In this document: one piece after another, positions 1-8,742 of the stretch
Position numbering within the stretch: the stretch's first letter is position 1
How the letters are laid out: each line of letters starts with the position of its first letter
Source of the DNA: Corynebacterium sp. ACRPH
GTDB lineage: Bacteria > Actinomycetota > Actinomycetes > Mycobacteriales > Mycobacteriaceae
DNA: 64,000 nucleotides
Direction: 5' to 3'
Assembly (NCBI RefSeq): GCF_022347285.1
Contig: NZ_JAKRND010000008.1
Location: forward strand, 56,220-120,219
Program-made: the position numbers and the translations under genes
The notes under the pieces: generated by a model
Database searches by the model: none
Told to the model about the DNA's origin: nothing
What the model saw: the letters and a program-made list of their open reading frames with translations, nothing else

Positions 1-150
1 GCACAGGGCCAGGGTCATCTGCGTAGCGTCGCTGATCACCAGCGAATCGGGTAGCGGGGTGCGCTCGGGCTGCGGCTCGTTCAAGTACGGGTAACCCCAC
101 GCATCGCCCAGGGCGGTGCCGAGTAGGGCTGAGCGGAAGCGATCCTTCAT
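1..150 (-). CDS. ADP-ribosylglycohydrolase (DraG/ARH family), 5' part only
   Basis: The first 50 codons of a minus-strand gene, cut off by the left edge of the window. The translation opens MKDRFRSALLGTALGDAWGY and later reads SDATQMTLAL. These match the two N-terminal signatures of the DraG/ADP-ribosylglycohydrolase family: the G-x-x-x-G-D-A motif and a metal-binding S-D-D-T-Q-M-T-type motif. Here the second Asp is Ala, which could affect metal binding. The family removes ADP-ribose from proteins or from small ADP-ribosyl compounds. The ATG at 150 has an AAAGGAG ribosome site 12 nt upstream. An earlier ATG at 179 is out of frame. The fold assignment is reasonable; the substrate is unknown. 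Confidence 0.7.
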   Translation of the reverse strand, partial: MKDRFRSALLGTALGDAWGYPYLNEPQPERTPLPDSLVISDATQMTLALC

Positions 151-245
151 CCCTTTGTCGAACTCCTTTGAAAAGTCATTAGCAGCGGTCAGCTGTGGCT
201 GTATCCAGCCCTAATCTAGCTCTTAAGCTTAGGGCATAACGAAAA

Positions 246-318
246 CCCGCACCCGGGGGAGATTGTTGCTGTTGTTGCTTTGTGACGCAACGTCTCAACC
301 TCTGTAGAAGGGTGCGGG
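246..318 (-). terminator. Possible rpsT terminator (long-loop hairpin)
   Basis: Downstream of rpsT, CCCGCACCC (310-318 read on the minus strand) pairs perfectly with GGGTGCGGG (246-254), which is followed on the minus strand by TTTTCGTT. The 55-nt loop is unusually large for an intrinsic terminator, so this is tentative. Confidence 0.35.
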
Positions 319-363
319 CCTCGATTCAGGCAAGTGCCGGCTGGAGAATCTTTTGGATAAACC

Positions 364-627
364 TTAGGCCATCTTGTTGAAGCGAGCGGCCATGCCGGAC
401 TTCTTGTTTGCCGCGTTGTTGCGGTGGATGGTGCCCTTGGTGACGGCCTTGTCGTAGAAGCGGGAAGCGACGCGCAGCTGAGCCTCAGCGGCTTCCTTGT
501 CGCCAGCCTCAACGGCGGCGTTGAACTTGCGGGTCTCGGTGCGCAGGCGGGAACGAATAGCCTGGTTGCGCTTGCGAGCGATCTCGTTGGTGAGAACGCG
601 CTTCTTCTGCTGCTTGATGTTTGCCAT
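364..627 (-). CDS. rpsT: 30S ribosomal protein S20
   Basis: An 87-residue basic protein beginning MANIKQQKKRVLTNEIARKR, the standard S20 N-terminus, with the conserved KGTIHRNNAANKKS block near the C-terminus. S20 binds 16S rRNA early in assembly of the small subunit. Length and sequence match bacterial S20. The start is supported by AAGAAGAGG about 8 nt upstream of the ATG at 627. It is transcribed divergently from lepA, with only the PemK-like gene between them, as in other corynebacteria. The 260-bp leader upstream has room for the translational autoregulation known for S20, but no specific element was identified. Confidence 0.97.
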   Translation of the reverse strand: MANIKQQKKRVLTNEIARKRNQAIRSRLRTETRKFNAAVEAGDKEAAEAQLRVASRFYDKAVTKGTIHRNNAANKKSGMAARFNKMA

Positions 628-888
628 GGTGGCGTACCTCTTCTTTCAATAAGTCTTCGGAAAAAACCTGTTCAGGGGAGCGGGCTCCCGCCGCGGCCGC
701 GCGGTCTCTAACACCCCACCCAAGGTCCTGTGGGATGCGGCGTGGCCTCGCAGTGCGTCTCAACAACGGCGCTGGCGCTAGGGGTTAGCGCTAGTGGCTG
801 CTACGAGCAGCACTGTGAACTCGGGAAATGTTAGCAGCAGGGGAGCAGAAAAGGCAAAAAGCTCCGGGCGGGGCTTTTAGCCCCACAT
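628..888. other. rpsT upstream/leader region
   Basis: A gene-free interval between the PemK-like gene and rpsT. It contains a terminator-like hairpin at its right end (856-884) and a 6-bp inverted repeat, GCGCTA-GGGGT-TAGCGC, at 775-791 that may form a hairpin in the rpsT leader. A TAACAT box near 830 on the minus strand is a possible -10. No ORF here looks real. Confidence 0.4.
856..884 (-). terminator. Terminator of the PemK-like gene
   Basis: Immediately after the stop codon (889), the minus strand can form GGGGCT-AAA-AGCCCC (870-884). It can also form an overlapping stem AAAAGCCCC/GGAGCTTTT (856-877, one G-U pair) ending in a T run. Either form would stop minus-strand transcription before rpsT. 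Confidence 0.55.
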
Positions 889-1488
889 CTAGCCCCAGCC
901 GTACTCCTGGCGCAGCACGTTGGCTACTCGATCGAAACGGCGGGAGGGCAGCGGGATGCCGCGGCGCTGGATGTGAGATTCCGGCACCTGCAGCACCTTA
1001 TCTATACGCACCCAGCTATCGCGGTCCGCGCCGGAGCTCCACGGGCCGGTTCCTATGGGAACCCAGATCGGCTGATCAGCGTACTCCTCGCGGGAGGAAA
1101 TCAGCAGAGTAAGAAGCCGGTGGCTCTTGCGCCCGACCACAAGCACCGCGCGCCGCTCAGGGGGCACTCCCTTCTTCGGGCGGATGTCTGCCCACACGAC
1201 CTCACCAGCATCCGCTTGCCCGTCCATGTCCGGGATGTAGGTGACGGGGCGGGCGAGCTCCCGGCTGGGAGTTTTGATGGTTTCGTCCCGGTCGCCCGCC
1301 AAACCGGCGTACTCCGCCCCCATTCCCAGGTGTGCATTAAGTTCAGCGATGCCGCGCTTCAGAGCCTGCCGGCGCGTGAAATGACGGATATAAAACCGCT
1401 GGAAGAACCCCTTGATGGCCCCAATGGGATTGCGGGATTTCCCCCGTGGGGGCGTCACATCCACAACACTTCCTTCGGAACCAGCCAT
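889..1488 (-). CDS. PemK/MazF-fold protein with N-terminal extension (orphan)
   Basis: A 199-residue protein. Residues about 95-195 carry the PemK/MazF pattern: GEVVWADIRPKKGVPPERRA, then AVLVVGRKS, and later a conserved W-R/K-type segment (DSWVRIDKVLQVP). Toxins of this fold cleave mRNA. However, this protein has a basic extension of about 90 residues containing RRQALKRG, and no antitoxin gene lies next to it. A PemK-like gene beside lepA is a recurrent actinobacterial arrangement, which suggests a chromosomal housekeeping or regulatory role rather than a mobile toxin-antitoxin pair; that is inference. There is no Shine-Dalgarno. Instead a TAATCT box (1496-1501, minus strand) ends 7 nt before the ATG, suggesting leaderless translation. 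Confidence 0.7.
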   Translation of the reverse strand: MAGSEGSVVDVTPPRGKSRNPIGAIKGFFQRFYIRHFTRRQALKRGIAELNAHLGMGAEYAGLAGDRDETIKTPSRELARPVTYIPDMDGQADAGEVVWADIRPKKGVPPERRAVLVVGRKSHRLLTLLISSREEYADQPIWVPIGTGPWSSGADRDSWVRIDKVLQVPESHIQRRGIPLPSRRFDRVANVLRQEYGWG

Positions 1489-1495
1489 AGGTGAC

Positions 1496-1501
1496 AGATT
1501 A
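1496..1501 (-). promoter_or_regulatory. -10 box of a leaderless promoter (PemK-like gene)
   Basis: TAATCT on the minus strand ends 7 nt before the ATG at 1488, which would place the transcription start on the start codon. No ribosome site is present. Confidence 0.45.
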
Positions 1502-1604
1502 CCCGAACCACGTGCGCACAGTAATAAGGTTCGCAGCTAAACCCCGTCTGCTACTTCCGGGGCGATGCATAGTAGGGTTACGCATAAGCGAAAGAGGAGG
1601 GCAA

Positions 1605-3455
1605 ATGGCAGCCAAGCAGAAGAATTACGCCACAGAGACGTTTACGGACCCAGAGAGGATCCGCAACTTCTGCATCATTGCCCACATCGACCACGGCAAG
1701 TCCACCCTGGCGGACCGTATCCTGCAGATGTCGGGCGTGGTCGAGGACCGCAACATGCGCGACCAGTACCTCGACAACATGGACATCGAGCGCGAACGCG
1801 GCATCACCATTAAGGCGCAGAACGTGCGCCTGCCCTGGGTGCCGAAGACCGGCGCGCACGCGGGCGAAGAGCTGGTGATGCACCTGATCGATACGCCTGG
1901 CCACGTGGACTTCACCTACGAGGTCTCCCGCGCCCTCGAGGCGTGTGAGGGTTGCATCCTGCTGGTCGACGCAGCACAGGGCATCGAGGCGCAGACGCTG
2001 GCGAACCTGTACCTGGCGATGGAAAACGACCTGGAAATCATCCCGGTGCTGAACAAGATCGACCTGCCCGCGGCGGACCCGGAAAAGTACGCCCTGGAGA
2101 TCGCGCACATCATCGGCTGCGAGCCGGAGGACGTGCTGCGGGTATCCGGCAAGACCGGCGAGGGCGTATCCGAGCTGCTGGATAAGGTCTGCGAGCTGGT
2201 GCCCGCGCCCGTCGGCGATGCCGATGCCCCCGCCCGCGCCATGATCTTCGACAGCGTGTACGACATCTACCGCGGCGTGGTGACCTACGTGCGCATGATG
2301 GACGGCAGGCTGGAATCCCGCCAGAAGATCGAGATGATGAGCACCGGCGCGACCCACGAGACCCAAGAGATCGGCGTGGTCTCCCCGGAGCCGACGAAGA
2401 CCAAGGGCCTGGGCGTGGGCGAGGTTGGCTACATCATCACCGGCGCGAAGGACGTCCGCCAGTCCAAGGTGGGCGACACGATCACCTGGGCCGTCAACGG
2501 TGCGGAAACCCCGCTGAAGGGCTACCAGGAGCCGACCCCGATGGTGTACTCCGGCCTGTTCCCGATCAGCGCCGACCAGTACCCGGATCTGCGCGAGGCC
2601 ATCGAGAAGCTGCAGCTCAACGATGCTTCCCTGACTTTCGAGCCCGAGACGTCCGTGGCCCTGGGCTTCGGCTTCCGCTGTGGCTTCCTGGGTCTGCTGC
2701 ACATGGAGATCACCCGCGCCCGCCTGGAGCGCGAGTTCGACCTGGACCTGATCTCCACCGCTCCTTCCGTGGTGTACCGCGTGGTCAAGGAGGACGGCAG
2801 CGAGGTGCTGGTGCGCAACCCTTCGGACTGGCCGGGTGGCAAGATGCGCGAGATCTACGAGCCGATTGTGAAGATGACCGTGATCGTGCCGGCGGAGTTC
2901 CTGGGCGCGACGATGGAGCTGTGCCAGTCCAAGCGTGGCCAGATGGGCGGCATGGACTACCTTTCCGAGGATCGTGTGGAGCTGCGCTACACCATGCCGC
3001 TGGGCGAGATCATCTTCGACTTCTTCGATCAGCTGAAGTCCCGCACCAAGGGCTACGCTTCGCTGAACTACGAGGAAGCCGGCGAGCAGCTGGCCGACCT
3101 GGTGAAGGTGGACATCCTGCTGCAGGGCGACCCGGTGGATGCGTTCAGCGCTATTGTCCACCGCGAGAATGCCCACTGGTACGGCAACAAGATGACGGTG
3201 AAGCTCAAGGAGCTCATCCCGCGCCAGCAGTTCGAAGTGCCGGTGCAGGCCGCCATCGGCTCCAAGATCATTGCCCGCGAGAACATCCGCGCCCTGCGCA
3301 AGGACGTTCTTTCCAAGTGCTACGGCGGCGACGTGTCACGTAAGCGCAAGCTGCTGGAGAAGCAGAAGGAAGGCAAGAAGCGCATGAAGGCCATCGGTTC
3401 GGTTTCTGTTCCGCAGGAGGCCTTCGTCGCGGCTCTGTCTACTGACGCCGACTAG
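1605..3455 (+). CDS. lepA: Elongation factor 4 (LepA), ribosome back-translocating GTPase
   Basis: A 616-residue translational GTPase. G1 is AHIDHGKST (residues 26-34), switch I is RERGITI, G3 is DTPGHVDF, G4 is NKID and G5 is SGKTG. The LepA-specific C-terminal signature [17 protein letters not shown] is followed by GKKRMK. LepA binds stalled ribosomes and aids elongation or initiation under stress. The ATG at 1605 was chosen because AAAGAGGAGGG lies just upstream and translation from it begins [13 protein letters not shown], like homologues; an in-frame extension upstream to 1491 overlaps the divergent promoter and looks spurious. The stop codon sits inside a perfect 13-bp tandem duplication (3447-3472). 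Confidence 0.97.
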   Translation: MAAKQKNYATETFTDPERIRNFCIIAHIDHGKSTLADRILQMSGVVEDRNMRDQYLDNMDIERERGITIKAQNVRLPWVPKTGAHAGEELVMHLIDTPGHVDFTYEVSRALEACEGCILLVDAAQGIEAQTLANLYLAMENDLEIIPVLNKIDLPAADPEKYALEIAHIIGCEPEDVLRVSGKTGEGVSELLDKVCELVPAPVGDADAPARAMIFDSVYDIYRGVVTYVRMMDGRLESRQKIEMMSTGATHETQEIGVVSPEPTKTKGLGVGEVGYIITGAKDVRQSKVGDTITWAVNGAETPLKGYQEPTPMVYSGLFPISADQYPDLREAIEKLQLNDASLTFEPETSVALGFGFRCGFLGLLHMEITRARLEREFDLDLISTAPSVVYRVVKEDGSEVLVRNPSDWPGGKMREIYEPIVKMTVIVPAEFLGATMELCQSKRGQMGGMDYLSEDRVELRYTMPLGEIIFDFFDQLKSRTKGYASLNYEEAGEQLADLVKVDILLQGDPVDAFSAIVHRENAHWYGNKMTVKLKELIPRQQFEVPVQAAIGSKIIARENIRALRKDVLSKCYGGDVSRKRKLLEKQKEGKKRMKAIGSVSVPQEAFVAALSTDAD

Positions 3456-3472
3456 ATCTGCCGACTAGATCT
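3447..3472 (+). repeat. 13-bp perfect tandem duplication spanning the lepA stop
   Basis: GCCGACTAGATCT occurs twice head to tail (3447-3459 and 3460-3472). The first copy contains the lepA TAG stop, so the duplication leaves the protein unchanged. It is probably a replication-slippage product. Confidence 0.9.
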
Positions 3473-3489
3473 TTTGACGCCCACTAGGC

Positions 3490-5229
3490 TCAGCCGAGCT
3501 GGCGCACTGCCGCGGCCAGGCGGTTGATCTCGCTTAAGGAGAGCTCCTCGTTCGCGTGGGCGTTGCAGTAATCCAGCAGGGTATATCCGGTGAGCTGCAG
3601 CTGGTTGTGCTTGGCCCACACGCTGCGTGCATAGGGCGAGTTGTTGTTGATCATCTTCATCATGTGCTTGCGCTCGCTGAGCAGCTCGAACTGCAGATCG
3701 CGGCGCGCGTAGAGCGCGCGGTCCGGCGGGTTGATCAGCAAGGCGCCCAGCAATGCACCCATTGCCGCTTCGCAGTGGCCTACCAGGCGGCGGTGGTAGT
3801 GGGCGTCCGACGTAGTGCGCCACAGCCACAAGAAGATAAACGAGCAGATAACCGCAATACACACCTCGGCGAGGCGATCGATCACCACGTCGCCGAGCGG
3901 ACGGTCCAGAGAGTTGCCCATCATCAGCGCCATGGGTGTGGTGAAGATGACGGTGAACGCATAGTTCTTGACGATGAAGAACTCCGCGGCGAATTGGCAG
4001 GCAGCCAGCAGGAACAGCAGGGGGAGGCCACCGATTTGGAAAGCATGGGCGATGGCGAACAGGCCGATGCCCAGGATGGAGCCCAAGAGACGGTGGACGC
4101 CACGGATGGTGCCGGGGACTTTCTCCGGACCCCACTGCAGGATCAGCAGGGCGGTGATCACGCCCCAGTCGGGGCGGTCCAGGCCCAGCCAGATCGTGAG
4201 GGCGCAAGAGACCAGGCTGGCCAGCACCACTTTTTCCATGCTGAGCTCTGCATGGCTGTGGATATTGAGGGAACGGCCGAAGCGGTACTTCACTGATGGC
4301 TTGTGGTGTGGGATTGCGGTGCGGGTGGGGTCGACCATGCCGTTGGTATCGGAGAAGTCCTCGTCCGTATCTACGTAGCCCGAGTGCGCACTGGCGGCCA
4401 TGAGTTTCTGGCGGGCCTGCTGCACCTGCACCACCAGGCCGCGTTGTGATTCGCGGACGACCCTGCCGCCGGAGACGATGCCCGCGCCCATGAGCGTGGC
4501 CCATGCCTCGGAGAGGGATGTGCGGGCCAGGTAGTAGTTGCCGGGGCTTGGATCCTCAGCGAAGTCTGCTACTGCGTTGTTAAGGGTGCGGATGGCCTGT
4601 TGCTCCGGGCCGCGCGGGTTAAACAGGGCGGGGAACATGCCCACGATGATGGCGACGAACGCGCCGAACAGGGCCCAGCCGCCGATGGCTAGCGGGTTGA
4701 GGTCGTTGCGGGCGATCATGGTGGCACCGCCGGAGACCATGACGATGAAGAAGCCGCCCGGTGGCGGCAGGCGCAGTGCATTCTGGGCGTAGGTGAACAC
4801 GCCGGAGAGGAAGGTGCAGTACACGCCGGCGATGAGTAGCCACCAGTGCGAGCCGCCGGAATCCATGTGCTCCCACATCATCTTGCCCAGCCAGGCGGCG
4901 ATAGTGGGGCAGGCGGCCAGCAGAATGGCGGAGAACGCCATCACCTTCAGGCGGGTGCGGTACGGCAGGTTACCGCCGTAAATGACGGTGAAAGCGCCGC
5001 CGGCGACTAGCAACATCGCATCGGTGTGGCCCAGTGACCATGCGATAGTGCCGGGGATCAGCAACGACAGTGCGGCTCGCAGTCCACCAGCCCAGCCCGA
5101 GGCCTTTGAGTTGAAGGTACTGAACAGTTCCCAAGCGCTCGGGCGTTGGGGGATGGGGAACTCCGCGGGGTTGCGCGGGGGCTTCGGGAATAGTGGGGAG
5201 GGCTGATGGTCGGGGCTGGTTTGGCTCAC
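3490..5229 (-). CDS. FUSC-family (aromatic acid exporter-like) membrane protein
   Basis: A membrane protein of about 579 residues with two similar halves. Each has a cluster of hydrophobic helices (for example LRAALSLLIPGTIAW near the N-terminus and VVLASLVSCALTIWLGLDRP in the middle) followed by a soluble helical stretch. This is the layout of FUSC/YccS/AaeB proteins, inner-membrane pumps for aromatic acids and related compounds. The second half has the family-like DWGVITALLILQ. The frame stays open up to 5367, but that would overlap the divergent gene's start. The GTG at 5229 follows AAGAGG (15 nt upstream) and starts VSQTSPDHQP before the first helix, so it is preferred; the start is moderately uncertain. 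The substrate is unknown. Confidence 0.75.
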   Translation of the reverse strand: MSQTSPDHQPSPLFPKPPRNPAEFPIPQRPSAWELFSTFNSKASGWAGGLRAALSLLIPGTIAWSLGHTDAMLLVAGGAFTVIYGGNLPYRTRLKVMAFSAILLAACPTIAAWLGKMMWEHMDSGGSHWWLLIAGVYCTFLSGVFTYAQNALRLPPPGGFFIVMVSGGATMIARNDLNPLAIGGWALFGAFVAIIVGMFPALFNPRGPEQQAIRTLNNAVADFAEDPSPGNYYLARTSLSEAWATLMGAGIVSGGRVVRESQRGLVVQVQQARQKLMAASAHSGYVDTDEDFSDTNGMVDPTRTAIPHHKPSVKYRFGRSLNIHSHAELSMEKVVLASLVSCALTIWLGLDRPDWGVITALLILQWGPEKVPGTIRGVHRLLGSILGIGLFAIAHAFQIGGLPLLFLLAACQFAAEFFIVKNYAFTVIFTTPMALMMGNSLDRPLGDVVIDRLAEVCIAVICSFIFLWLWRTTSDAHYHRRLVGHCEAAMGALLGALLINPPDRALYARRDLQFELLSERKHMMKMINNNSPYARSVWAKHNQLQLTGYTLLDYCNAHANEELSLSEINRLAAAVRQLG

Positions 5230-5352
5230 TGCGTCTGTATGTTTCCTCTTATGCGTCGGCGAAATAGGACGTCCATTGGGACAGTCATAGGGACATTCAC
5301 AGTGTAGCCCTCGAAATCGAACAATGAACTGTGGGTTGTCCGGCGCAGTGCC

Positions 5353-5358
5353 TACACT
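5353..5358 (+). promoter_or_regulatory. -10 box of a leaderless promoter (gene at 5366)
   Basis: TACACT ends 7 nt before the ATG at 5366. There is no ribosome site, so this is the leaderless arrangement. Confidence 0.45.
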
Positions 5359-5365
5359 GAGATCC

Positions 5366-5896
5366 ATGAGTTACAAGGACCCGCAGCGCCCGCAGGATAA
5401 GGATTATCTGGCTGGCTGGATGCCCGACGAGGATCCACATGATGGGCAGGTCGTGCGCACTTCCGATGAGCAGGATCTGGAAGCTCGTCGCATTCGGTTG
5501 TCGAAGTACCGCCCGAGCACCGCGAAGAAGATCGCGGCCTGGCTGGCATTGATCCTGGGTGCGATGATGCTGTTCGGGATCCTATCCGGCTCGATGGAGG
5601 ACGTCGATGGAGGCCTGAAGATCCTCCTGGCTGTACTTTACTTCCTCATGTTTGCCGGACCGGCACTGTTCTGGATGTATGCGAACAACCGCGATACCAA
5701 GGCGGTTCGGCAGTGGGCTGCCACGGAGTCCGGCTACCGGGAAGTGTGGGAATCCTTCGACTCGGCGACACAGTCCATCTTCGCCCGGCCTTCACTGGCA
5801 GACGAGCTGCCATTGCTACCGAAGCGCCCTTGGCTGTGGATCTGGATCGCGGAGTTCGCGGTGATCGCCACTGCCGGCGCGCTGACGCCTGCCTAG
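5366..5896 (+). CDS. Hypothetical two-helix membrane protein
   Basis: A 176-residue protein that I do not recognise. A hydrophilic acidic N-terminus (residues 1-50) is followed by two transmembrane helices (about 57-75, IAAWLALILGAMMLFGILSG, and about 88-105, LLAVLYFLMFAGPALFWMY), a soluble stretch, and a final hydrophobic segment at the C-terminus (WLWIWIAEFAVIATAGAL). It is divergent from the FUSC-type exporter with 136 bp between the starts. The ATG at 5366 has a TACACT box 7 nt upstream and no ribosome site. No function is proposed. Confidence 0.6.
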   Translation: MSYKDPQRPQDKDYLAGWMPDEDPHDGQVVRTSDEQDLEARRIRLSKYRPSTAKKIAAWLALILGAMMLFGILSGSMEDVDGGLKILLAVLYFLMFAGPALFWMYANNRDTKAVRQWAATESGYREVWESFDSATQSIFARPSLADELPLLPKRPWLWIWIAEFAVIATAGALTPA

Positions 5897-5929
5897 CGTT
5901 CGCCTGATCCGCGCAGGGCGCAGGGAGCC

Positions 5930-6616
5930 CTACTGGGGAGTGGCGATTGTGAGGTAGTCGAACCACTTCTTTTGTTTCAAGGCGAAGTCTGCCCCAAAGT
6001 CGTAATCGTTCGACTTGCCTACCTGACAAGTTAGAGTGCTGCCGTCCGAGCCCACGCGGCAGTCCATCCCATGAGTATCACCGGAATCGGGGTCAGTGAC
6101 CGTGATGCTTGCACGGGGCAAAGCCGTAACGTTAGGGGCGCTGGCCCTATAGACGTAGGTGGGCTTCAATGCCGCCGCATAAATTACATCGGCGAATTCG
6201 CATGACGTACGCAGCGGAACGCTGATCTCAGCGCCATTTGCGGTGACCCCGCAGTCATTTCGCGGGTAAGCAGGTCCCCCGTTGGAAGAGGAAGGTTTGC
6301 GTTGGCCTCGCGTCAGCTCAGCTGCGCGGTTGTTGCTTTCTGCGGCAGAGCTGTGACCGGAACCGTGGTTTGAAGCCGGTGGGGTGGGGTTGGGGCCGGA
6401 CTTCTTGGTGGACTTTGCGCGCGTGGTTTCGTCTGCCTTGTCACCCTTCTTCGAGTCGCCCTTCTTAGAGCTTTCATCCTTGGCGGCGAAATACTGCTGT
6501 GCAGAGGCGCTGGCGGAGCTGCTGGAGTCGGCGGCATCGTTGGAATCTTCAGAACCGCAGGCGCTTAAACCCATCGCGGCGACGGTGAGCAAGGCAAGGG
6601 CAGACGTGCGCTTCAT
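5930..6616 (-). CDS. Secreted lipoprotein of unknown function
   Basis: A 228-residue protein with a type II signal peptide. A short basic N-terminus (MKRTS) and a hydrophobic core are followed by the lipobox LSAC, giving an acylated Cys at residue 20. Residues 21-115 are a low-complexity Ser/Ala/Lys/Asn linker (repeats such as KKGDSKKGDK), typical of a spacer through the cell wall. Residues about 118-228 form a small globular domain with four Cys (DCG, SCEF, DCRV, TCQVG) that could form two disulfides. An AAGGACAG ribosome site precedes the ATG. The domain was not recognised. Base composition is somewhat less GC-rich than the neighbours. Confidence 0.75.
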   Translation of the reverse strand: MKRTSALALLTVAAMGLSACGSEDSNDAADSSSSASASAQQYFAAKDESSKKGDSKKGDKADETTRAKSTKKSGPNPTPPASNHGSGHSSAAESNNRAAELTRGQRKPSSSNGGPAYPRNDCGVTANGAEISVPLRTSCEFADVIYAAALKPTYVYRASAPNVTALPRASITVTDPDSGDTHGMDCRVGSDGSTLTCQVGKSNDYDFGADFALKQKKWFDYLTIATPQ

Positions 6617-6673
6617 GAAGCTGTCCTTAAGTTAAGAGAAGAGTCGTATTAATGAAGAAGCTTAGCGCTTCCG

Positions 6674-7612
6674 CTAGTCATTCACAGTGAGAACGACCTT
6701 TCCCAGCGCGTGGCCCGACTCGACCTCCTCGTAGCCCTCGGCGGCGGCGCTGAAGGGCAGCTCCCTGCCGATTACCGGGCGCATCGCACCCTCCGCCACC
6801 AAGCGAGCGAGCTCTGCGAAGCGCTCCTGGGTGCGGACTCGAGTGATACCACTGCCACCCAGGCGGGTGGCCAGCTGTTTGTCGGCAGCGCTGCGGATCG
6901 CGCCCTCTGGTGCAAGATGCGCAAGCCCCTCCAAGACCTCGCCACCGACGAGGTCCAGGATGCCGTCCATCGGCGGAACAGTAACGTGGGAGCCAGTCTT
7001 GCCCAGCTCCGCGGTATCCATAAACCGCGCGCCCAGGCGCTCTACCAGGACCTTCTTGCGAGCACTGGCGATGCCGATGACCTCAATGTCGAAATGCCGC
7101 GCCAGTTGCAGGGCATGCGTGCCCACGCCACCGCCCGCGCCGATCACTAGCAGGCGGGCGCCCTCATCCGGCCAAGTTTCCAGGTCGTGCAGTTCTGCCA
7201 AAGCGTCGTAGGCGGTCCCGGCGGCCGCGGGTAGGCAGGCGGCATCCGTGGCCTCTACACCGCTGGGGATAGCTGCGGTCGAGGTGGCGTCCAAAAGAAC
7301 AAAGGAATCACTCGCAGCACCAGTGCCGGAGAAAGCCGAACCAAAGACGTGATCACCTGGCGAAAACCCGGTGGAAGGGGCGGCCTCGACGACGATGCCA
7401 GCGGCCTCGCGACCCATGGCCATGGGGAAAGAGACCGGGAAGGAGCCCTGGCGCTGGCCGTTCCGCACTTTAATGTCACCGGGGTTCAGGCTGATCGCCG
7501 TGGGGCGGATCAGCACGCTGCCGGGCTGCCAGGTGAGGTCGGCGACGTCGAGGAAGCCGGTGACCTCGGGGCCGCCGAAGGATTCAAAGCCGAAGATACG
7601 CATGAATCCCAT
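6674..7612 (-). CDS. Zinc-less medium-chain dehydrogenase/quinone oxidoreductase-like NADP enzyme
   Basis: A 312-residue MDR-superfamily protein. A GroES-like N-terminal domain (LNPGDIKVRNG, FPMAMGREAAGIV) is followed by a Rossmann domain with VIGAGGGVGTHALQLAR, matching the dinucleotide-binding loop of quinone oxidoreductases and enoyl reductases. The zinc-binding residues of alcohol dehydrogenases are absent, as in this subgroup. The C-terminus ends GKVVLTVND. It lies 12 bp downstream of the bile-acid symporter family gene on the same strand, so co-transcription is likely. The ATG at 7612 is followed by a second in-frame ATG at 7603; neither has a strong ribosome site, consistent with coupling. 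The substrate is not predictable. Confidence 0.8.
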   Translation of the reverse strand: MGFMRIFGFESFGGPEVTGFLDVADLTWQPGSVLIRPTAISLNPGDIKVRNGQRQGSFPVSFPMAMGREAAGIVVEAAPSTGFSPGDHVFGSAFSGTGAASDSFVLLDATSTAAIPSGVEATDAACLPAAAGTAYDALAELHDLETWPDEGARLLVIGAGGGVGTHALQLARHFDIEVIGIASARKKVLVERLGARFMDTAELGKTGSHVTVPPMDGILDLVGGEVLEGLAHLAPEGAIRSAADKQLATRLGGSGITRVRTQERFAELARLVAEGAMRPVIGRELPFSAAAEGYEEVESGHALGKVVLTVND

Positions 7613-7624
7613 GGTAGGGGTCCG

Positions 7625-8617
7625 CTAGTTCTTGGCGAAGCGGCGCATGAGGAAAGCGAACAGAGCGCCGGAGATGTTGTGCCACACGGCGGCGACCGCA
7701 CCAGGGATGGCAGCCTCCGGAGCCCAGTACTTGCCCGACATGCCAGAGGCCAGGCCAGCGGACTGCGTGGCGACCTCGATGGCGGTGGTGCGGCACACGG
7801 CAGCGGATTCGCCGGTAGCGCGGGCGGCGAAGTAACCCAGGACGTAGCCGATGAGGTTGTGGATGATGACGGCAACCAGGACGGTTACGCCGACGTTCAT
7901 CAGGGTCTCCGAAGACTTAGCCACTGCGGGAAAGACCACGCCACCGATGGCGATGATGGACAGCCACGGCAGGACCGGCAGCAGGAACTGGACGATGCGG
8001 TCGAAGATCACACGGATGACCAGGCCGCCGATGACGGGCAGCAGCACGGTCTGGACCAGGCTCCACGCCATGGACTTGCCATCCACCGGGGTTTCCTCGC
8101 CCGCGAGCAGCAGCATGATCACCGGGGTGACGATCGGGGAGAGGATCGTGGAGACGGAGGTCATGGTCACGGACAGGGCAACGTCGCCCTTGGCCAGGTA
8201 GGAAACCACGTTAGAGGTGGTGCCGCCCGGGACAGAGCCCAGCATCAGCAGGCCGACCGCCAGCATGGGGTTCAGTCCCAGCAGCTTGGCAACGGCCATT
8301 GCACCCAGCGGCATGATGACGAACTGTGCCAGCACGCCGATGAAGATCGGCATGGGGCGCTTGATGACCAGTGCGAAGTCCGGCAGCGTCAGCGTGAGGC
8401 CCATGCACAGCATGATGATGGCGATCATCGTGGAGATGTGCGCCGCCAGGGGAGTGAAGGTGTCCGGGCTGGCCAGTGCCAGGCCAGCACCGATCAGGAT
8501 GAATGCGGGGAAGGCCCACACGGCAATGGTGGCGGAGCGTTCCTCAGAGGCATTGGTGGCATTGGTGTTTTCCGCGCCGGTTTTGGGCGCTTCGGTGTTC
8601 TTCTCTTTGGTCGTCAT
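7625..8617 (-). CDS. Bile acid:sodium symporter (BASS) family transporter
   Basis: A 330-residue integral membrane protein with about ten hydrophobic helices. It contains the BASS-family signatures GLLMLGSVPGGTTSNVVSYLA and, near the C-terminus, TTAIEVATQSAGLA, which line the substrate and sodium sites. Bacterial members carry organic anions such as pantoate or sulfonated compounds with sodium; the substrate here is unknown. A longer ORF starts at 8743, but the ATG at 8617 gives the expected hydrophilic N-terminus and has a TATACT box (8624-8629, minus strand) ending 6 nt before it, again leaderless-like. A TGAGA-N6-TCTCA inverted repeat (8630-8645) lies just upstream of that box and may be an operator. 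Confidence 0.88.
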   Translation of the reverse strand: MTTKEKNTEAPKTGAENTNATNASEERSATIAVWAFPAFILIGAGLALASPDTFTPLAAHISTMIAIIMLCMGLTLTLPDFALVIKRPMPIFIGVLAQFVIMPLGAMAVAKLLGLNPMLAVGLLMLGSVPGGTTSNVVSYLAKGDVALSVTMTSVSTILSPIVTPVIMLLLAGEETPVDGKSMAWSLVQTVLLPVIGGLVIRVIFDRIVQFLLPVLPWLSIIAIGGVVFPAVAKSSETLMNVGVTVLVAVIIHNLIGYVLGYFAARATGESAAVCRTTAIEVATQSAGLASGMSGKYWAPEAAIPGAVAAVWHNISGALFAFLMRRFAKN

Positions 8618-8623
8618 GTGACC

Positions 8624-8645
8624 AGTATATGAGATAGGAGTCTCA
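8624..8645 (-). promoter_or_regulatory. Leaderless promoter with an overlapping inverted repeat
   Basis: The minus-strand TATACT -10 box (8624-8629) lies 6 nt from the ATG at 8617. It is abutted by TGAGA-TAGGAG-TCTCA (8630-8645), a short dyad placed where a repressor could block polymerase. No regulator is identified. Confidence 0.35.
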
Positions 8646-8742
8646 AAGTATGAAATTCTCCGGAAAAGCCTGCCGTGAACGGGGGTGGGGGATTGGTTTA
8701 GAGTGGTTCTAGCAGCCCCGCGCCCAAGAGAAGGAGTGACCA

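Noticed and set aside
889..1604. Antitoxin gene paired with the PemK-like protein
   Set aside because: The only ORFs here are antisense shadows or the 5' extension of the lepA frame.
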